DNA of 64,000 nucleotides. It comes from Desulfitobacterium sp050251735. Lineage in GTDB: Bacteria; Bacillota; Desulfitobacteriia; Desulfitobacteriales; Desulfitobacteriaceae. Location: positions 62,001-126,000 of the forward strand of contig JBFWMF010000007.1 of assembly GCA_050251735.1 (NCBI GenBank), in the 5' to 3' direction. The notes under the pieces were generated by a model, which did not search any database, was not told the origin of the DNA, and saw nothing but the letters and a program-made list of their open reading frames with translations. Shown piece by piece: positions 26,777-34,969 of the stretch (position 1 is its first letter; each line of letters opens with the position of its first letter). The position numbers and the translations under genes are program-made.

Positions 26777-27385
26777 ATGAGCTATTTGGTGCCTATGGTT
26801 ATTGAACAAACCAATCGTGGAGAGCGTTCCTACGATATTTATTCCCGGCTGCTTAAGGATCGGATCATCTTTTTGGGTGGACCGGTTAGCGATGATGTGG
26901 CCAATGTGATTGTAGCTCAACTGCTGTTCTTAGAAGCTGAAGATCCAGAAAAGGATATTTTCTTATACATCAATAGTCCTGGTGGCTCCATCTCTGCCGG
27001 CATGGCTATTTATGATACTATGCAATATATTCGCCCGGATGTGCATACCATCTGCGTCGGTTTAGCAGCAAGCATGGGAGCCTTCCTTTTAACCGCCGGA
27101 GCAAAAGGGAAACGGACAGCACTTCCCAATGCGGAAATTCTCATCCACCAACCCTTGATTGGCGGCGGCGGTATTTCCGGTCAAGCCACCGAAATCGAAA
27201 TCCATGCTAAGCATTTACTCCGTATCAAAGAACGGATGAATCGCATTTTGGCTGAACGTACCGGCCAAACCATGGAGCGCATCGAAGCCGATACAGACCG
27301 TGATCGCTACATGACAGCCGAAGAAGCCAAGGCTTATGGTCTTATCGACGAAGTCTTGGAAAAACCGCTGCAAGCAAAAAAATAA
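26777..27385 (+). CDS. clpP: ATP-dependent Clp protease proteolytic subunit
   Basis: A 202-residue ClpP serine protease. The nucleophile is in GLAASMGAFLL, the histidine in ILIHQP, and the aspartate in EADTDRDRYM, all at family positions; the hydrophobic-pocket segment YINSPGGSISAGMAIYD is intact. It stands alone, not next to tig or clpX, and under a perfect CtsR box. The lone placement suggests a second, stress-induced ClpP copy, which needs the rest of the genome to verify. RBS AAGGGGGA precedes the ATG. It is followed by a long hairpin terminator. Confidence 0.95.
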   Translation: MSYLVPMVIEQTNRGERSYDIYSRLLKDRIIFLGGPVSDDVANVIVAQLLFLEAEDPEKDIFLYINSPGGSISAGMAIYDTMQYIRPDVHTICVGLAASMGAFLLTAGAKGKRTALPNAEILIHQPLIGGGGISGQATEIEIHAKHLLRIKERMNRILAERTGQTMERIEADTDRDRYMTAEEAKAYGLIDEVLEKPLQAKK

Positions 27386-27392
27386 AAAAATG

Positions 27393-27437
27393 GGGACTGG
27401 TTTTCAACGAGAAAGTCGTTAAAGAAACCGGTCCCTT
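27393..27437 (+). terminator. Hairpin terminator after clpP
   Basis: GGGACTGGTTT (27393-27403) pairs with AAACCGGTCCC (27425-27435) with one G-T pair, and an inner AACGA/TCGTT hairpin stacks inside. The tail is short (TTCTGTT). Confidence 0.65.
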
Positions 27438-27481
27438 CTGTTAGAGAACTTCGATTTAGGAAGGATCAAAGGGGATAGAGT

Positions 27482-28351
27482 ATGCGAAAAATCAAAAAGG
27501 CCATCATCCCAGCTGCAGGCCTTGGCACACGTTTTTTGCCGGCAACGAAAGCCCAACCCAAAGAAATGCTGCCGATCGTGGATAAACCAACTATTCAATA
27601 CATCGTTGAAGAAGCTGTTAATTCAGGAATCGAAGATATCATTATCGTCACCGGGCGCAATAAGCGGGCCATTGAAGATCATTTTGATCGTTCCATTGAG
27701 CTCGAAACCTTTTTGCAAAAGAGCGATAAGAATGAACTTTTGGATATGGTCCAAGATATCGCGCGACTGGTGGATATCTACTATGTACGTCAAAAAGAAG
27801 CCCTGGGCCTTGGCCATGCAATCTACAGTGCTAGGAAATTCATCGGGGATGAACCCTTCGCAGTGCTTTTGGGTGATGATATCATCCATTCGGAAGTGCC
27901 CTGTCTGAAACAAATGATCCAAGTATACGAACGACATGGTGCCAGCATTGTGGGGGTACAGCAAGTCCCCCTTGAAGACACCTCGAAATACGGAATTGTT
28001 GACGGCGTGCTTTTTGATGAGAGTATCTATCGAGCTCAGGATTTAGTGGAAAAACCCCGCCCAGAAGATGCCCCGAGCTCCCGCTTAGCAATTATGGGCC
28101 GCTACATACTTAACCCTGAGATTTTTGACATCCTCGAGAACCTCCCTCCCGGCAAAGGGGGAGAGATTCAACTGACCGATGGACTAAAGGAGCTGGCGAA
28201 GTCACAAGAAATCCTTGCCTATCAATTTGATGGTCAGCGTTATGATGTGGGAGACAAGCTGGGCTTCGTCCAAGCCACCATCGAATATGCCCTCCGTCGG
28301 GAGGACCTCTCTGAGCCCCTCATGAACTACTTAAAACACCTCATCAAGTGA
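27482..28351 (+). CDS. galU: UTP--glucose-1-phosphate uridylyltransferase
   Basis: A 289-residue nucleotidyltransferase making UDP-glucose, a donor for wall glycans. The N-terminal nucleotide-binding loop is IPAAGLGTRFLPATKAQPKEMLPI; VEKPRPEDAPS and the late GQRYDVGDKLGFVQA are family signatures. RBS AAGGATCAAAGGGG lies before the ATG. It is followed by a REP-type hairpin with a T tract that probably acts as the terminator. Its product may feed the envelope-glycan genes some 7 kb downstream. Confidence 0.95.
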   Translation: MRKIKKAIIPAAGLGTRFLPATKAQPKEMLPIVDKPTIQYIVEEAVNSGIEDIIIVTGRNKRAIEDHFDRSIELETFLQKSDKNELLDMVQDIARLVDIYYVRQKEALGLGHAIYSARKFIGDEPFAVLLGDDIIHSEVPCLKQMIQVYERHGASIVGVQQVPLEDTSKYGIVDGVLFDESIYRAQDLVEKPRPEDAPSSRLAIMGRYILNPEIFDILENLPPGKGGEIQLTDGLKELAKSQEILAYQFDGQRYDVGDKLGFVQATIEYALRREDLSEPLMNYLKHLIK

Positions 28352-28364
28352 AGAAGTGATTCAA

Positions 28365-28415
28365 AGGGACAGGTCCCTGTTTTCATTAGAGAATGGGTAC
28401 CTGTCTTTTTATTTT
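28365..28415 (+). terminator. REP-like palindrome acting as galU terminator, copy 4
   Basis: GGGACAGGTCCC is followed after 15 bases by GGGTACCTGTC and then TTTTTATTTT. The ACAGGT...ACCTGT arms pair, and the T tract makes an intrinsic terminator likely. The core belongs to the GGGACCTG palindrome family. Confidence 0.65.
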
Positions 28416-28460
28416 GCCTTTCTAGCTCTATACCTTTACCCCACCCACAGCCTTATAATT

Positions 28461-28490
28461 AGAAAAGTGGGACCTGACCCCGTTTTTCAT
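28461..28490. repeat. REP-like short repeat, copy 5
   Basis: GAAAAGTGGGACCTGACCCC (28462-28481) then GTTTTTCATC. The core and flanks resemble copies at 31345 and 46158. The surrounding gap, 28416-28678, holds nothing else I can name except the RBS AAGGAGG before the next gene. Confidence 0.65.
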
Positions 28491-28678
28491 CCGTTTTTCA
28501 TCTGGGGTTTGCTGTTACTATTTCGCGAAAGCTTGTACCCTCGGGTAAACTACTGACAAATCGGACAGGCTGAGGGCGGAAAAAGGGTAGAGGCGTGCAG
28601 GAAAAACGACAGGTTTTCCTCCTAAAAATTGGTAATATATTAGAGAGCTATTGATTACTTAATAAAGGAGGGAGATTC

Positions 28679-29404
28679 ATGGAGTTCGACAAAAAGAAGG
28701 TCCTATCCTTGGCGGGAACCCTCGTATTGGCCGGTGCGGTGGTTGTCGGCGGGATCTATGGACCGAGTGCCTGGAAGGTCTTTATGAATAAGGCAGCGCC
28801 TGAGAAAGACTCTGTCGTTATTCAGGCACCACCTGTTGAAGGCGCGAACCCTCAGGATCCCAGTACAGCTGAGAGTCCACCCGGGCAAACCTCTGGAGTA
28901 AGCCCTGCTGTAACTGTGACGGATCCACCGGGAATTAATGCTACTCCACAGGGAGATGTCTCAGGGCCAAAGAAATATAAAGAGCCCGACACCAAAGACA
29001 TCAACTTAGCCCCATCTGTCGCCGGCTTTTTTGGCGAAAACGGTTTGAGTCAAGATGCTCAGAATCTTGTGTTTGGTGCGGCGTGGAATATCCATCAATA
29101 TGTGGATGGATATTTATACGGACCGAATTCCGGTCCGCAGATGAACGAAGAAGACATTAAACGCTACATTGTTTTCCACAAATCACTGTGGGATCAACGA
29201 CTAAAGAACGAACCGAATCAAGCGGCACAATTTAAGGAATACGTAAGTGCCTTATTGAATCGTGGCGCTGATGCGTTTAATGCGAAAGACAAAGTTCGCA
29301 TCGAGCAATTCCATCAAGAGCTTCATGATTTGGACGCCCATCTCTTGCGTGACGATCAGAGTGCGAAGATTTACGGGGCCACCCCATTTGCCACGAAACG
29401 GTAG
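28679..29404 (+). CDS. Membrane-anchored or secreted protein of unknown function
   Basis: A 241-residue protein with a short charged N-terminus and one hydrophobic segment (about residues 8-30: VLSLAGTLVLAGAVVVGGI), lacking a clear signal-peptidase site, so an uncleaved anchor is likely. Residues 45-110 are a Pro/Ser/Thr/Gly-rich linker. Residues 115-240 form a helical domain rich in Asn/Gln/His without recognised motifs. I do not recognise the family. RBS AAGGAGGGAGA is strong. The candidate structured RNA begins just past the stop. Confidence 0.75.
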   Translation: MEFDKKKVLSLAGTLVLAGAVVVGGIYGPSAWKVFMNKAAPEKDSVVIQAPPVEGANPQDPSTAESPPGQTSGVSPAVTVTDPPGINATPQGDVSGPKKYKEPDTKDINLAPSVAGFFGENGLSQDAQNLVFGAAWNIHQYVDGYLYGPNSGPQMNEEDIKRYIVFHKSLWDQRLKNEPNQAAQFKEYVSALLNRGADAFNAKDKVRIEQFHQELHDLDAHLLRDDQSAKIYGATPFATKR

Positions 29405-29429
29405 AGGATTCAGCTTTTTATAACAATTA

Positions 29430-29911
29430 CAGGAACGATATGCAATTTAGCTAAAGCAAGGATTTCGGTAGCTACCGTGGCTGAGTTTCCACGAAGGTTT
29501 GAATGCAAAACCGTGACGGGCAGAGGACCGTTCGATTCACTGGAGAGCAATTATGCATGAGATAGAGATTAAATTATGGGGTCGACTGACAACTGAATAT
29601 GGCTTGAGGAGTACGGAAAACGTATGAAGAGAACCCTATATGGGTTACGGTCCTCAGATTAATTCTGATTAAATTGATGCTGAGGCTATTCTAAAGTGAC
29701 GACCTACGCACCAGCCGGCGTAAATAATAGGCGAAATATTTCTTGTCGAGAATCTATGGCATTGAGTGAGAGCGGCTTTAAGCGCTTAAGGCCGAGAGGC
29801 TCAAAACGACAGAGAGGTTGAAGCGGTGAAGTAGATTCGCTTCAGGTGAAACTATGATAAATGCGCGCTTTAATGAAGAAGATCTGACCATCGGGGGTCA
29901 GATCTTTTTTA
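29430..29911 (+). ncRNA. Candidate large structured RNA of unknown class
   Basis: No reading frame longer than about 60 codons is credible in 29405-30208, yet the first 480 bases are dense in hairpins. In order: CGGTAGCTACCG (29466-29477), overlapping CGTGG/CCACG (29476-29493), GGTTT/AAACC (29496-29512), a stem TGAGGA/TCCTCA (29605-29656) enclosing two hairpins, TACG/CGTA (29612-29624) and AACCCTATATGGGTT (29632-29646), then TACGC/GCGTA (29705-29722), TTCT/AGAA (29740-29752), a near-palindrome CGGCTTTAAGCGCTTAAGGCCG, and TGAAGCG/CGCTTCA (29819-29844). The stretch ends in a perfect intrinsic terminator. Purine-rich unpaired runs (GAGAG, GAAAA) separate the helices. I could not match it to RNase P, tmRNA, 6S, SRP or a riboswitch class I know. 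Whether it is an independent RNA or a 3' UTR is open, as no promoter is clear. Confidence 0.45.
29880..29911 (+). terminator. Perfect intrinsic terminator of the candidate RNA
   Basis: AGATCTGACC (29880-29889) pairs perfectly with GGTCAGATCT (29896-29905) around a 6-base loop and runs into TTTTTT. The nearest upstream gene ends 475 bases earlier, so it must terminate a long untranslated or non-coding transcript. Confidence 0.9.
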
Positions 29912-29970
29912 TACTGTCAGAAAGTATAACTTTGTTGCATACTTTCCTCTAGCATAAGTGCAACCAACGA

Positions 29971-30018
29971 CTTCGCCTTTATGGATGCGTGATTAAAAGT
30001 CACGGCGAAGCCGGGTTT
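29971..30018. terminator. Second hairpin with T-rich tail
   Basis: CTTCGCC (29971-29977) pairs with GGCGAAG (30004-30010), with an inner GTGA/TCAC pairing, followed by CCGGGTTTTC. It could be another terminator or an insulating hairpin before the sdpR promoter. Confidence 0.45.
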
Positions 30019-30109
30019 TCTTTATATTTCTACAAGAGTTTATGATAATTCTGATTGATTGGTTAGCAAGTGGACTAAACCTTACTGCAAGATTAGAACT
30101 GTCCTTTGA

Positions 30110-30138
30110 TTGACTTATATAAAGTGTTAGGGTAAACT
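30110..30138 (+). promoter_or_regulatory. SigA-type promoter of sdpR-sdpI
   Basis: TTGACT at 30110-30115 and TAAACT at 30133-30138 with a 17-base spacer; the operator follows at once. Confidence 0.6.
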
Positions 30139-30145
30139 AAATATA

Positions 30146-30179
30146 GATAGTTAGATAATTGTCTAAATATCTAACTATC
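30146..30179. promoter_or_regulatory. ArsR/SdpR operator
   Basis: GATAGTTAGATA (30146-30157) and TATCTAACTATC (30168-30179) form a perfect 12-bp inverted repeat with a 10-base centre, spanning the predicted transcription start and ending 29 bases before the ArsR-family gene. Autorepression is expected. Confidence 0.8.
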
Positions 30180-30208
30180 GCGGAAGTATAGTTAAAGGGG
30201 GGTATAGC

Positions 30209-30550
30209 ATGTCTCCACTCAACGAGACCTTTAAGGCACTCTCCGATAAGACGCGACGTCAGATTCTCAAGCTTTTGCATGCCGGAGATTTGAACGCTGG
30301 AGAAATAGCCGATCATTTTGAGATGACCAAGCCCAGTATATCTCATCATTTGAATTTGTTGAAGCAAGCAGATCTTATAAGTGACCGAAGACAAGGCCAA
30401 ACGATTATCTACACCTTGAATACCTCCGTATTTGAAGAAATCGTGGGCTGGTTTTTAGAATTTACAGGGAAGCATCCCGATGAGTTGGATTTTAATCAAG
30501 GTGAGGAAGCCTTTGAGGAAGCACCACCAAAGACGGATAAAAGCAAATAA
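30209..30550 (+). CDS. sdpR: ArsR-family autorepressor, SdpR type
   Basis: A 113-residue winged-helix repressor. The HTH runs through TRRQILKLLHAGDLNAGEIADHFEMTKPSISHHLNLLKQADLI, and the wing follows (DRRQGQTIIYTLN). No metal-binding cysteine pair is present, which argues against metal sensing and for the SdpR class. The C-terminal 20 residues are an acidic and Pro/Lys tail. RBS AAAGGGGGG. It precedes an SdpI-like membrane protein, as in the Bacillus sdpRI operon, and has its own operator. Confidence 0.87.
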   Translation: MSPLNETFKALSDKTRRQILKLLHAGDLNAGEIADHFEMTKPSISHHLNLLKQADLISDRRQGQTIIYTLNTSVFEEIVGWFLEFTGKHPDELDFNQGEEAFEEAPPKTDKSK

Positions 30551-30626
30551 TCAGGCTAAGAATTAATATGGATTAATATGGACTTCTCAAATTACTAAAA
30601 CCTTATTATACGGAGGGGGAAAACCT

Positions 30627-31304
30627 ATGGAAAATATGGAAAACACCAATAACCAAAATCGAAACGGTCGAACTGCAAAAATATTATCCGGCCTATTTGT
30701 TCTCATCAACATCATCGTTGGGGTGTGGGCCCAGCCTATGCTACCGGACCGAGTCCCATCCCATTGGAACATCCAAGGGCAGGTGGATGGATATACAAAC
30801 GCTTTTTGGGGTGCCTATCTTTTTCCGTTGCTAATCTTAGGGGTCTATCTCCTGTTCTGGGCACTTCCCAAGATAGATCCGAAGCGGACTAATTACCAGA
30901 AGATGGGCCGTGTCTTTTGGATTGTCGGACTGACCTTGGTTGTGTTCTTATCATTCATGTACTGGGGAACCATCGCTATAGCCTTGGGTTACCTAGAAAC
31001 CCTACCGCGCTGGTATTTTTCCGGCATTGGCGTCCTCTTTATCCTGTTGGGGAATTATTTCGGAAAGATCAAGTATAACTATACCTTTGGCATACGCACC
31101 CCCTGGACTCTAGCTAACGAAGAAGTCTGGTTAAAAACCCACCGTTTTGCCGGACCCCTCTGGATTGTAGGTGGAATCCTCATGTGTCTGACAGGATTTC
31201 TTCCGCCAACCTGGACGGCTATCCTCTTCTGGCTCGTTATGGTTCTCATCGCCGTTGTACCCATGGCCTATTCCTATCTCATCCATAAAAGAATCGCAGG
31301 CTAA
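30627..31304 (+). CDS. sdpI: SdpI-family immunity/signal membrane protein
   Basis: A 225-residue protein with about six hydrophobic segments. The N-terminal DUF1648-like region is recognisable from PMLPDRVPSHWNIQGQVDGY, and the SdpI domain from NYTFGIRTPWTLANEEVWLKTHRFAG. In Bacillus, SdpI gives immunity to the SdpC toxin and sequesters SdpR at the membrane when toxin binds. No sdpABC toxin genes are present within this window, so this pair looks like a toxin-sensing or defensive orphan. RBS GGAGGGGGA. Confidence 0.88.
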   Translation: MENMENTNNQNRNGRTAKILSGLFVLINIIVGVWAQPMLPDRVPSHWNIQGQVDGYTNAFWGAYLFPLLILGVYLLFWALPKIDPKRTNYQKMGRVFWIVGLTLVVFLSFMYWGTIAIALGYLETLPRWYFSGIGVLFILLGNYFGKIKYNYTFGIRTPWTLANEEVWLKTHRFAGPLWIVGGILMCLTGFLPPTWTAILFWLVMVLIAVVPMAYSYLIHKRIAG

Positions 31305-31321
31305 AACATGAAATTAAATCA

Positions 31322-31372
31322 AGTGGTCAGGCTCCTTGATTCAAAAATGAAAGCTGGGACCTGACCTTTTGA
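31322..31372. repeat. REP-like hairpin, copy 6
   Basis: GGTCAGGCTCC near 31325 pairs with GGGACCTGACC near 31355, followed by TTTTGATTCG, so it may also terminate sdpI. Its right half (GAAAGCTGGGACCTGACC then GATTCG) closely matches the copy at 46158. A separate hairpin CAGTGGGG/CCCCACTG sits at 31452-31473 without a T tract. The rest of the gap to 31529 holds only the RBS AAAAGGAGA. Confidence 0.65.
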
Positions 31373-31529
31373 TTCGTCCCCAGAAAAATATATGTGCTTG
31401 TGTCTAAAATCTCTTTTCCCTGGTCAAGCTATGATTGAACGAGACTTCTTTCAGTGGGGATTCGCCCCCCACTGAAGGTTAGTCGAGTCCATACTTTAGT
31501 GATAGAATCCAGGAAAAGGAGATTTATTT

Positions 31530-32276
31530 ATGCGTAAGATGTATGTATTGATTGGTTCAATAGCACTTGGAGTCGGTTTAGTGATCGGGGTAGTAGGCTA
31601 TGCACTGGCGACGACACCAGCTGATGGTAATCCACGACTTGCTTTCTGGGAGAATAAAGATTCAATTTCCACCTCCGGAGTGGACAGTAATTCTGGACAG
31701 AGCAACAGCCTCACCAATCCTTCAGAGCTAGGGATCTACCCTGTCGACCCCAATGACATGGCTACCACGGGCGGGATGCTTTCAGTTAATCCCGAACAAG
31801 AGAACCTCGACTCAACGGAAGTTATTGACCCCCACGACCCCAACATCCCTAACACACCCAATACTGCCAAGAATGTACCAACTGAATTGGCAGAACTCAT
31901 TATTTCTGATTATAAGCTCAATCTGGGCAGCTTGTTTGATGCATGGAAATCCACCGATATGGTAAGCTTCCGTGCCCGACTCAGTGAGGCCTATATGGGC
32001 GAACTTTTTGAAAAACATGCCCGCCAAGCGGAACGATTTATTGCCCAAGGGGTAGGAATTGAAGTGAGCGATATCCGTTTTGACAGTGTCACTATCGAGG
32101 CAGCCACTGCGACCTCGGCCACCCTTACCGCTTACTATCATTACATTGCCAAGGACTATGATATCGGTAACCAAATAGCGATGGGCGGGAACACGGAGCA
32201 CCAAGTCAAGGTCCGCGTCAATATGGTCAAGGATAATGACCGTTGGTTAACGGCCGGAGAAACATTACTGCCATAA
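31530..32276 (+). CDS. Membrane-anchored or secreted protein of unknown function
   Basis: A 248-residue protein with an N-terminal hydrophobic segment (residues 5-28, ending near ALATTPA, a possible signal-peptidase site). Residues 40-120 form a long Ser/Asn/Pro-rich linker with the small repeat PNIPNTPNTA. The C-terminal domain (125-248) is alpha/beta and ends in strands typical of an NTF2-like or lumazine-like fold (VSDIRFDSVTIEAATATSATLTAYYHY), a fold guess only. Layout is similar to that of the product encoded at 28679, namely anchor, linker and small domain, without visible sequence similarity. Confidence 0.75.
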   Translation: MRKMYVLIGSIALGVGLVIGVVGYALATTPADGNPRLAFWENKDSISTSGVDSNSGQSNSLTNPSELGIYPVDPNDMATTGGMLSVNPEQENLDSTEVIDPHDPNIPNTPNTAKNVPTELAELIISDYKLNLGSLFDAWKSTDMVSFRARLSEAYMGELFEKHARQAERFIAQGVGIEVSDIRFDSVTIEAATATSATLTAYYHYIAKDYDIGNQIAMGGNTEHQVKVRVNMVKDNDRWLTAGETLLP

Positions 32277-32362
32277 ATTGCTACCCAAGCCCCCCCAAAG
32301 GACATCCCTTCAAAATTATGGAGGAATGTCCTTTTCCTCATTATCGATTATTATTATATCTG

Positions 32363-32371
32363 TGGTATACT
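32363..32371 (+). promoter_or_regulatory. Possible extended -10 promoter of the MNT/HEPN locus
   Basis: TGGTATACT matches TG-n-TATACT; no good -35 is seen. It lies 53 bases before the MNT start codon. Confidence 0.4.
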
Positions 32372-32423
32372 ATTTCCATAGAATGGTTTTTGCAAGCGAG
32401 ATAGAAGAAAGGATGATCGAGCT

Positions 32424-32726
32424 GTGTTAGCACAATGTTATACGGTTGATGAAATTAAGGCGATTGTATCCGATGTAGCTGAACGCTATGGGGTCGAACG
32501 GGTTGTCCTTTTTGGTTCTTATGCAAGAGGGGAAGCCAACCCCAGTAGTGATATTGATTTGCGGATTGATAAAGGTAAAATCAGGGGTTTATTTGAACTG
32601 TCCGGGTTTAAGCTAGATCTTGAAGAACGATTGGATATTTCTGTCGATGTGATGGAGACGGAAGGACTGAGCGAAAGGTTTCTAAAAAGAATTGGTGAGG
32701 AGGAAATCCTATTATATGAGCAATAG
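32424..32726 (+). CDS. MNT-domain nucleotidyltransferase (MntA-like antitoxin)
   Basis: A 100-residue minimal nucleotidyltransferase. The active-site signature GSYARGEANPSSDIDLRID has the GSxxxG and DxD elements. Family members act as antitoxins that add AMP to the HEPN toxin HepT. It begins at GTG, with only a distant AAAGGATG as RBS. The next gene begins before its stop (overlap at 32716-32726), typical of a toxin-antitoxin pair. Confidence 0.85.
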   Translation: MLAQCYTVDEIKAIVSDVAERYGVERVVLFGSYARGEANPSSDIDLRIDKGKIRGLFELSGFKLDLEERLDISVDVMETEGLSERFLKRIGEEEILLYEQ

Positions 32727-32910
32727 GGAGAGAAACATCGATATTTTAGAACGGATAAGCAAGTTTTGTTCTGAAGTAGAAAATACACAATCTTACTTTG
32801 GAAGCTCCTTTGAAGTGTTTAGTAAAAATTCTATTTATCAAAATGCAATTGCCTTATGTCTTATGCAGATTGGCGAATTATCTGGTCACCTTTCAGATTA
32901 TGGAGGGTGA
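32716..32910 (+). pseudogene. HepT-like HEPN toxin, C-terminally truncated
   Basis: Sixty-four residues matching the N-terminal half of HepT (ILERISKFCSEVENTQSYFG and NAIALCLMQIGELSGHLSD). HepT proteins are usually about 110-115 residues with the catalytic R-X4-H-X-Y motif in the second half; here a stop follows SDYGG and no such motif remains, nor does any downstream frame to 33013 restore it to my eye. RBS GGTGAGGAGG. The toxin is probably inactive, while the partner MNT gene looks intact. Confidence 0.75.
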
Positions 32911-33013
32911 TTTTTAATTTAATATTATTCTCTATTCTGAGGTCTCGAAGGAAGGAAACACAGGGGAATATGTTGAAATAAGTACTAATCGACACGAATT
33001 AGGAGGAGATAGC

Positions 33014-34801
33014 GTGATCCGTCGTCATGTATTATCGTGCGTAATGATTTGTGCCTTATTAACTGCTTCTACACTTGGGCAACCCGCCTTACTCCAGGCT
33101 TCTACGGCCAATCAAGGAACTAGTGCCCAAGTTGCAGCCAATATTTTTGTGAATCCATCTTATGATGAGATTAACCAATTGTTTGAAGAGGTTGCCAAGG
33201 AAAAAGAAATCCCCAGTGTTATTCTGAAGGCCATCGCCTTTAAGGAAAGTTCATGGCGTCAATTTGATAAGCTGGGAAACCCTATAGTATCCAGACCGGA
33301 TCACCCCGCTATCGGGATCATGCAGGTGGCTACCTACAACGATAATGATCTGGAAACCATCGAGAAGCTCAGGACCGATATAGGCTTTAATATTCGCCGC
33401 GGTGCCGATCTACTCAACGAGAAGTGGAAATTTACCCCGACCATCGGGGATGGGGATCGTAATAAGTTGGAAAACTGGTATTTTGCCCTTTGGGCTTATA
33501 ATATCTGGACCGATAAAAACAACCCAAATGTCTGCGGCCCTACAACCCTGACTTATCAAGAGAAGGTCTTCAACCTTATCGCACATCCCGAGGGTTTTTT
33601 GGCCCAGTATATTGAGCCTGTTGAGATCACCCGAATTCCCGCAGAGTCCTTGCCGGCTACGGGGCTTCCTCTCAAAACCGTTGCTTGGGTGACTCCCGAG
33701 CCCATTAACTACGGAGACTTAGCCGAGGGTGAAAGCCCTCTGACCCCGATAGTCCCCGACGTAGCCACAGCCCCTGTAACAACACCGAGCCGGGGCGGAC
33801 AGCCTCAAAACATTGAGTTTCTACGCCTTGAAACTGCAGTACAGCAAGCCCTAGAGGGCTGGCCCACCGGAGCGGAGACCGTGATCCTAGCGCGCGGCGA
33901 TCGTTTTCCCGATGCCTTGGCCGGTGTCCCCTTGGCGGCACGCTACGACGCGCCCATTCTCCTCAACTCCGGCGAAGTCCTAAGTACTGAAGTGGAAGCG
34001 GCTTTGAAGATTTTAAATCCGGATCGAGTCCTTTTGCTGGGAGGGGAAGGGGCAATAGGACCTAAGGTAGCCGCCAAGCTCGAGAATTTAGGCTGGAGTG
34101 GCGAAGGATTACAACGGATCAATGGCTTGAATCGCTATGAGACAGCGGCCGCTATCGCTCTAGAGACCGCAGGGCTTTCTCGAGATATATTAACCCACAG
34201 TACCGGAAATGCTGGTCTATCCTCGGAAATCAACCTAAATCACTCGGAGGAGGCTGTAGCCATTGTTACAGGTCTCAACTTTCCTGATGCTTTGAGTATT
34301 GCATCTATTGCCGGTATTAAGCAGATGCCGATTCTTTTAACGGAGTCGAAAACGCTGCCTCAAGAAACTTGGACCGCCTTAAAGGCTTTAAATCCTCGGA
34401 AAATCTATCTAATCGGTGGTGAAGGAGTCATATCATCGACCGTGGCTGCCGACCTCCAAGAAGAGCTCAAGCTAGCAAGCCCGGTGATTGAGCGCTTATC
34501 CGGAGCTTCACGGTACGATACCATGGCCGCTGTGGTAGTAGCCTTTGCTGGGGAAGGTCAGAGCTTAGCCTTTGCTACGGGGCAGGATTTCCCTGATGCC
34601 TTAACCGGAGCCGCTTTGGCCGTTCGCCTTAACTCCAAGGTTATCCTCATTCCCCAAGGCCCCATCGATGCTTACCCAAGGCTCAAGGAGATTATTGCCC
34701 GGCATCCCTGCAATCCCGAAGTCAAGCAGTACATCTTTGGTGGAACAGGAGCAATATCCAGTGAAAGGGTCCAAGAGTTAAAAGTACTTCTGGGGACTTA
34801 A
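33014..34801 (+). CDS. Lytic transglycosylase-like protein with three CWB2 repeats
   Basis: A 595-residue secreted protein. The signal peptide covers about residues 1-30. Residues 45-200 form an SLT-type lysozyme domain with the catalytic glutamate in AIAFKESSWRQF and the family GIMQV motif and ALWAYN segment. A linker (210-260) rich in Pro/Thr follows. Three CWB2 units occupy the rest, with FPDALAG, FPDALSI and FPDALTG, and IYLIGGEGVIS-type ends. The opening of the first repeat is degenerate (RLETAV instead of RLxGxxRYETA), and the second has an insertion of about 30 residues. GTG start behind TAGGAGGAG. CWB2 would tether it non-covalently to the wall, where it could remodel peptidoglycan. 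Confidence 0.9.
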   Translation: MIRRHVLSCVMICALLTASTLGQPALLQASTANQGTSAQVAANIFVNPSYDEINQLFEEVAKEKEIPSVILKAIAFKESSWRQFDKLGNPIVSRPDHPAIGIMQVATYNDNDLETIEKLRTDIGFNIRRGADLLNEKWKFTPTIGDGDRNKLENWYFALWAYNIWTDKNNPNVCGPTTLTYQEKVFNLIAHPEGFLAQYIEPVEITRIPAESLPATGLPLKTVAWVTPEPINYGDLAEGESPLTPIVPDVATAPVTTPSRGGQPQNIEFLRLETAVQQALEGWPTGAETVILARGDRFPDALAGVPLAARYDAPILLNSGEVLSTEVEAALKILNPDRVLLLGGEGAIGPKVAAKLENLGWSGEGLQRINGLNRYETAAAIALETAGLSRDILTHSTGNAGLSSEINLNHSEEAVAIVTGLNFPDALSIASIAGIKQMPILLTESKTLPQETWTALKALNPRKIYLIGGEGVISSTVAADLQEELKLASPVIERLSGASRYDTMAAVVVAFAGEGQSLAFATGQDFPDALTGAALAVRLNSKVILIPQGPIDAYPRLKEIIARHPCNPEVKQYIFGGTGAISSERVQELKVLLGT

Positions 34802-34969
34802 AGAATAGAGATCACACTTCAGTACTTACAGCTTAATCCTCGGCCAGTATGTTAGGTTGTAAAATGGCAGAAACTATAGTAAACTGAAGAACGGTGCAAA
34901 TATCTGCAAAAAATAAATAAAGGGATTTTACCCATCTCCCTGAACAGCTAAGGAAGGGATAATTTTACC

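Noticed and set aside
29520..29545. TTCGATTC string resembling a tRNA/tmRNA T-loop in the candidate RNA
   Set aside because: No flanking T-stem and no acceptor stem or CCA end nearby; likely chance.
29430..29911. Identification of the candidate RNA as OLE, ROOL, RNase P or a c-di-GMP/c-di-AMP riboswitch
   Set aside because: I compared remembered consensus elements by eye and none fit in order; naming a class would be unsupported.
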